A DNA stretch of 18,132 nucleotides from contig JAITKZ010000009.1 in the NCBI GenBank assembly GCA_031278115.1, positions 1-18,132 of the forward strand. The letters run 5' to 3'. The notes under the pieces are model-generated. The model saw only the letters and a list, made by a program, of their open reading frames with translations, was not told where the DNA came from and ran no database searches. Shown piece by piece: positions 16,269 through 18,132 of this stretch (the stretch's first letter is position 1; every line of letters starts with the position of its first letter). Made by a program: the position numbers and the translations under genes. This DNA comes from Endomicrobium sp. (GTDB lineage: Bacteria > Elusimicrobiota > Endomicrobiia > Endomicrobiales > Endomicrobiaceae).

Positions 16269-16315
16269 AAACAAAAAAAGAACAAATATAAAAAATATTT
16301 GTTCTTTTTTTGTTT
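16269..16315. terminator. Long perfect hairpin with terminator character on both strands
   Basis: The arms at 16269-16289 and 16295-16315 pair perfectly over 21 bp around a five-base loop. The inner ten pairs (GAACAAATAT with ATATTTGTTC) are followed by seven T on either strand, the layout of a bidirectional intrinsic terminator. Its place between divergent promoters is odd, because neither flanking gene would need it. Confidence 0.65.
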
Positions 16316-16573
16316 CACTTACACAATCGTTGACAGAAAAATGAAAAATAACTAAAGAGAAAATACTCCACCAGAATTGAGAGATTACCGACGACAATAT
16401 GTTCATATAATTAAGATGCATTTTCCCTCAAAATATGAAAGCTATCGTAAGTACTTAATTAACTGGCATATTTTAAGATATTTAAAACTATCTTACAATA
16501 TAGTAAAGACGTTTTTATTTTAATTAGATTGGGAAACAAGTTTGATACACTCATAAAAAAATAATACATATGC

Positions 16574-16602
16574 TTGATAGGAAATATGCTTTAATGTAAA
16601 AT
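16574..16602 (+). promoter_or_regulatory. Sigma-70-type promoter of aroE
   Basis: TTGATA, a 17-bp spacer, then TAAAAT. The two hexamers match the consensus at four and five of six positions. The start site would be about 26 bases before the aroE ATG, leaving room for the AAAGG ribosome site. Confidence 0.65.
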
Positions 16603-16635
16603 ATTGTTACAGAATTTACTTGTTTAAAGGCTAAA

Positions 16636-17472
16636 ATGCTAAATAACGAAACTAGATTATTTGCAATCTTGGGGTGTCCTGTAAAACATTCCTTTTCTCC
16701 TATTATGCAAAATAAGTGGTTTGAAAAAGAACATTTGAATTGCGCTTATCTTGCATTTGAACCAAAAGATTATGAGCTTGAATGTACAATAGATTCCTTG
16801 AAAAAACTTAAATTTAATGGTTTTAATATAACTGTTCCTCATAAAATTAAAGCTTTTAAATATGTTGACTTTATAGATAAGAATGCAAAAAGAATAGGAA
16901 GTATAAACAGTGTAATAATTAAAAAAAATAAACTTTATGGATATAATACCGACTATTTGGGATTTGCCAAAGATTTAGAAGTTAAAAATGTTGTCCTAAA
17001 GAATAAGAAAGTTATTGTTATCGGAGCAGGCGGAGCGGCAAGAGCCGTAGTGTCTGCTTTAAAAACAGGAAAACCTCAACAAATATATATAGCAAATAGG
17101 ACTTTAGATAAAGCAATACTTCTTGCAAAAGAATTTAAAGTTAAAAGTATAGACATAAACAATGTTAAAGATGTTCTTGGCAATGTAGATTTGCTTGTAA
17201 ATTGCTCTTCCTGCGGAATGAAAAAAGATGACAGATTGCCTTTTAGCTTTTGTAAAATAAAAACCAGCTTAATTGTATATGATCTTATATATAACAAAAA
17301 AACGCCTTTTGTTAAGTTTGCAAAAGATAATAAATTAAAAGTTTTTACTGGCGAGGGAATGCTTATTTGGCAAGGGGCTTATGCCTTTAGACTATGGACT
17401 GGAAAATTCCCAGACGTAAAAATTGCTGAAAAGTTTTTGAAAAAATTTTTAAAACAAGGTATAAATGTATGA
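16636..17472 (+). CDS. aroE: Shikimate dehydrogenase (NADP+)
   Basis: AroE reduces 3-dehydroshikimate to shikimate with NADPH in the aromatic amino-acid pathway. The 278-residue protein carries the shikimate-binding SFS (residues 19-21, in GCPVKHSFSP) and NITVPHK with the catalytic K70. N91 lies in GSINSV and the partner D106 in YNTDYLG. The nucleotide loop GAGGAA (130-135) and the NRT motif (154-156) for the NADP+ 2'-phosphate follow. YDLIYNKKTPF and GMLIWQGAYAF complete the fold. The segment VNCSSCGM replaces the usual hNATSxGM, a conservative oddity. Length is typical. ATG 16636 has AAAGG five bases upstream and a good promoter before it. The stop overlaps the next gene's start by four bases (ATGA), implying translational coupling. 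Confidence 0.96.
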   Translation: MLNNETRLFAILGCPVKHSFSPIMQNKWFEKEHLNCAYLAFEPKDYELECTIDSLKKLKFNGFNITVPHKIKAFKYVDFIDKNAKRIGSINSVIIKKNKLYGYNTDYLGFAKDLEVKNVVLKNKKVIVIGAGGAARAVVSALKTGKPQQIYIANRTLDKAILLAKEFKVKSIDINNVKDVLGNVDLLVNCSSCGMKKDDRLPFSFCKIKTSLIVYDLIYNKKTPFVKFAKDNKLKVFTGEGMLIWQGAYAFRLWTGKFPDVKIAEKFLKKFLKQGINV

Positions 17473-18114
17473 TACTCGTTGTATTTTTATTATGCGTTAT
17501 TATAATTTTATTGATTTTAAAAAATAATAAAAATGCTAAAGAATTTGTTATTGCAGATTCAAGCGTTTTTATGGATGGCAGAATTTACGATATAATCAAA
17601 ACAAATTTTGTTTCTTTTAAATTAATTGTCCCTTCTTTTGTTGTTAAAGATTTGGAAAACATTTCCAAATCTTCTGACCCTATCTTAAAAAGTCGTGCAA
17701 AAAAGGCATTATCGCTAATCAATAATTTAAAAAAATCTGATATAAATATTAAAATTTTAAACTCAAAACTAGAGCAAACTAAAAATCCGTCGTTAACAAT
17801 TATAAACATTGCAAAGTCTCTAAAAGGTAAAATTTTAACCAAAGATTTTAGTTTGTGTAAAGAAGCATTTTTAGAAAACATTTCAGTTTTTTAAATATAA
17901 ATGATTTGGAAACAGCACTCTATCCACTATTTCTACTAGGAGATAAAATTTTAGTCCATTTGGTAAAAAAGGCGAGAAATATAATCAAGCAATAGGATAT
18001 TTTTACGATAAAGCAAAAATTATAGCTGAAGATGCTAAAAGATTTATAGGAAAAGACATTGACTTGGAGATAAATATCTGTGATGTTTACTCCAACAAGA
18101 AAAGCGATATTTGA
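17469..18114 (+). pseudogene. Membrane-anchored PIN-TRAM domain protein (YacL-like), broken by two frameshifts
   Basis: The first frame (141 codons, stop at 17892-17894) has one N-terminal membrane helix (residues 2-17). A PIN nuclease domain follows, with the expected acidic residues D30 and D36 in IADSSVFMDGRI, D61/E63 in VVKDLENI, and D126 in LTKDFSL. Homology does not stop there. NINDLETALYP and the start of a TRAM domain continue in a second frame. GEKYNQAIGYFYDKAKI...AKRFIGKDIDLEI continues in a third, ending at TGA 18112-18114. The breaks fall at a run of six T (17887-17892) and a run of six A (17965-17970). Adding one base to each gives a 215-codon frame. B. subtilis YacL has the same PIN-TRAM order but four membrane helices. 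The cause may be real decay, homopolymer sequencing error or transcriptional slippage. Confidence 0.75.
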
Positions 18115-18132
18115 TAAACTTGAGAGAAAAGG
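18083..18132 (+). CDS. Start of an unidentified downstream gene (truncated by window end)
   Basis: An ATG at 18083 opens a frame that stays open to the window edge and begins MFTPTRKAIFDKLERK. It overlaps the end of the PIN-TRAM gene by 32 bp in another frame. A GGAG lies 13 bases upstream, a little far for a ribosome site. Too little is visible to name a family. Confidence 0.4.
   Translation, partial: MFTPTRKAIFDKLERK

Larger units (their letters stand above)
16171..16635. other. 465-bp divergent intergenic region between surface-protein gene and aroE
   Basis: It holds the surface-protein leader and possible -10 near 16236, the 21-bp-stem hairpin at 16269-16315, a stretch of AT-rich DNA with no clear signal (about 16316-16570), and the aroE promoter at 16574-16602. 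A 72-codon - strand frame (16421-16203) begins well, with GAGGG before ATG, but runs straight through the hairpin into low-complexity Phe/Leu. I treat it as doubtful. Confidence 0.6.

Noticed and set aside
16203..16421. 72-codon - strand frame starting MHLNYMNILSS with GAGGG upstream
   Set aside because: It reads through the 21-bp hairpin and becomes low-complexity Phe/Leu/Ser encoded by the stem and flanking AT-rich DNA. A shorter real peptide cannot be excluded.

Overview
The window is AT-rich DNA from a Gram-negative bacterium. It carries an autotransporter barrel joined to an OmpA peptidoglycan-binding domain, a complete GatCAB tRNA amidotransferase and ordinary biosynthetic genes. Two genes are broken by frameshifts, which would fit a host-associated lineage with an eroding genome. 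An Elusimicrobiota (Endomicrobium-like) origin is my best guess. It is an inference only, because no decisive taxonomic marker is present. No rRNA, tRNA, CRISPR array, insertion sequence or phage gene was seen.

Left part (1-2840): the end of a UvrD/PcrA helicase (+), a 58-residue single-span membrane peptide (-), then a two-gene + strand unit. That unit is a nucleoside phosphorylase/nucleosidase-fold protein overlapping a radical SAM protein of the spore-photoproduct-lyase (SPL) superfamily.

Central part (2928-8543, all -): a well-formed promoter drives gatC-corA-gatA-gatB, with a CorA-type Mg2+ channel inserted between gatC and gatA. The operon ends at an intrinsic terminator at 4083-4111. 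proB (glutamate 5-kinase) follows as a separate unit, convergent with the SPL-like gene.

Right-central part (8720-16170, -): one giant surface-protein gene read in three frames. The intended protein has a signal peptide, Pmp-type FxxN/GGA[I/L] repeats, about ten tandem modules of roughly 91 residues, a second Pmp-type block, an autotransporter beta-barrel and a C-terminal OmpA-like domain. The first break is a 10-bp tandem duplication (14299-14317). The second is an apparent one-base insertion (near 9830). Removing both restores a single frame of about 2479 codons.

Right end (16171-18132): a 465-bp divergent intergenic region holds a perfect 21-bp-stem hairpin with terminator character. It is followed by a promoter, aroE (shikimate dehydrogenase), a 4-bp-overlapping PIN/TRAM (YacL-like) gene broken by two homopolymer-associated frameshifts, and the first codons of an unidentified gene.
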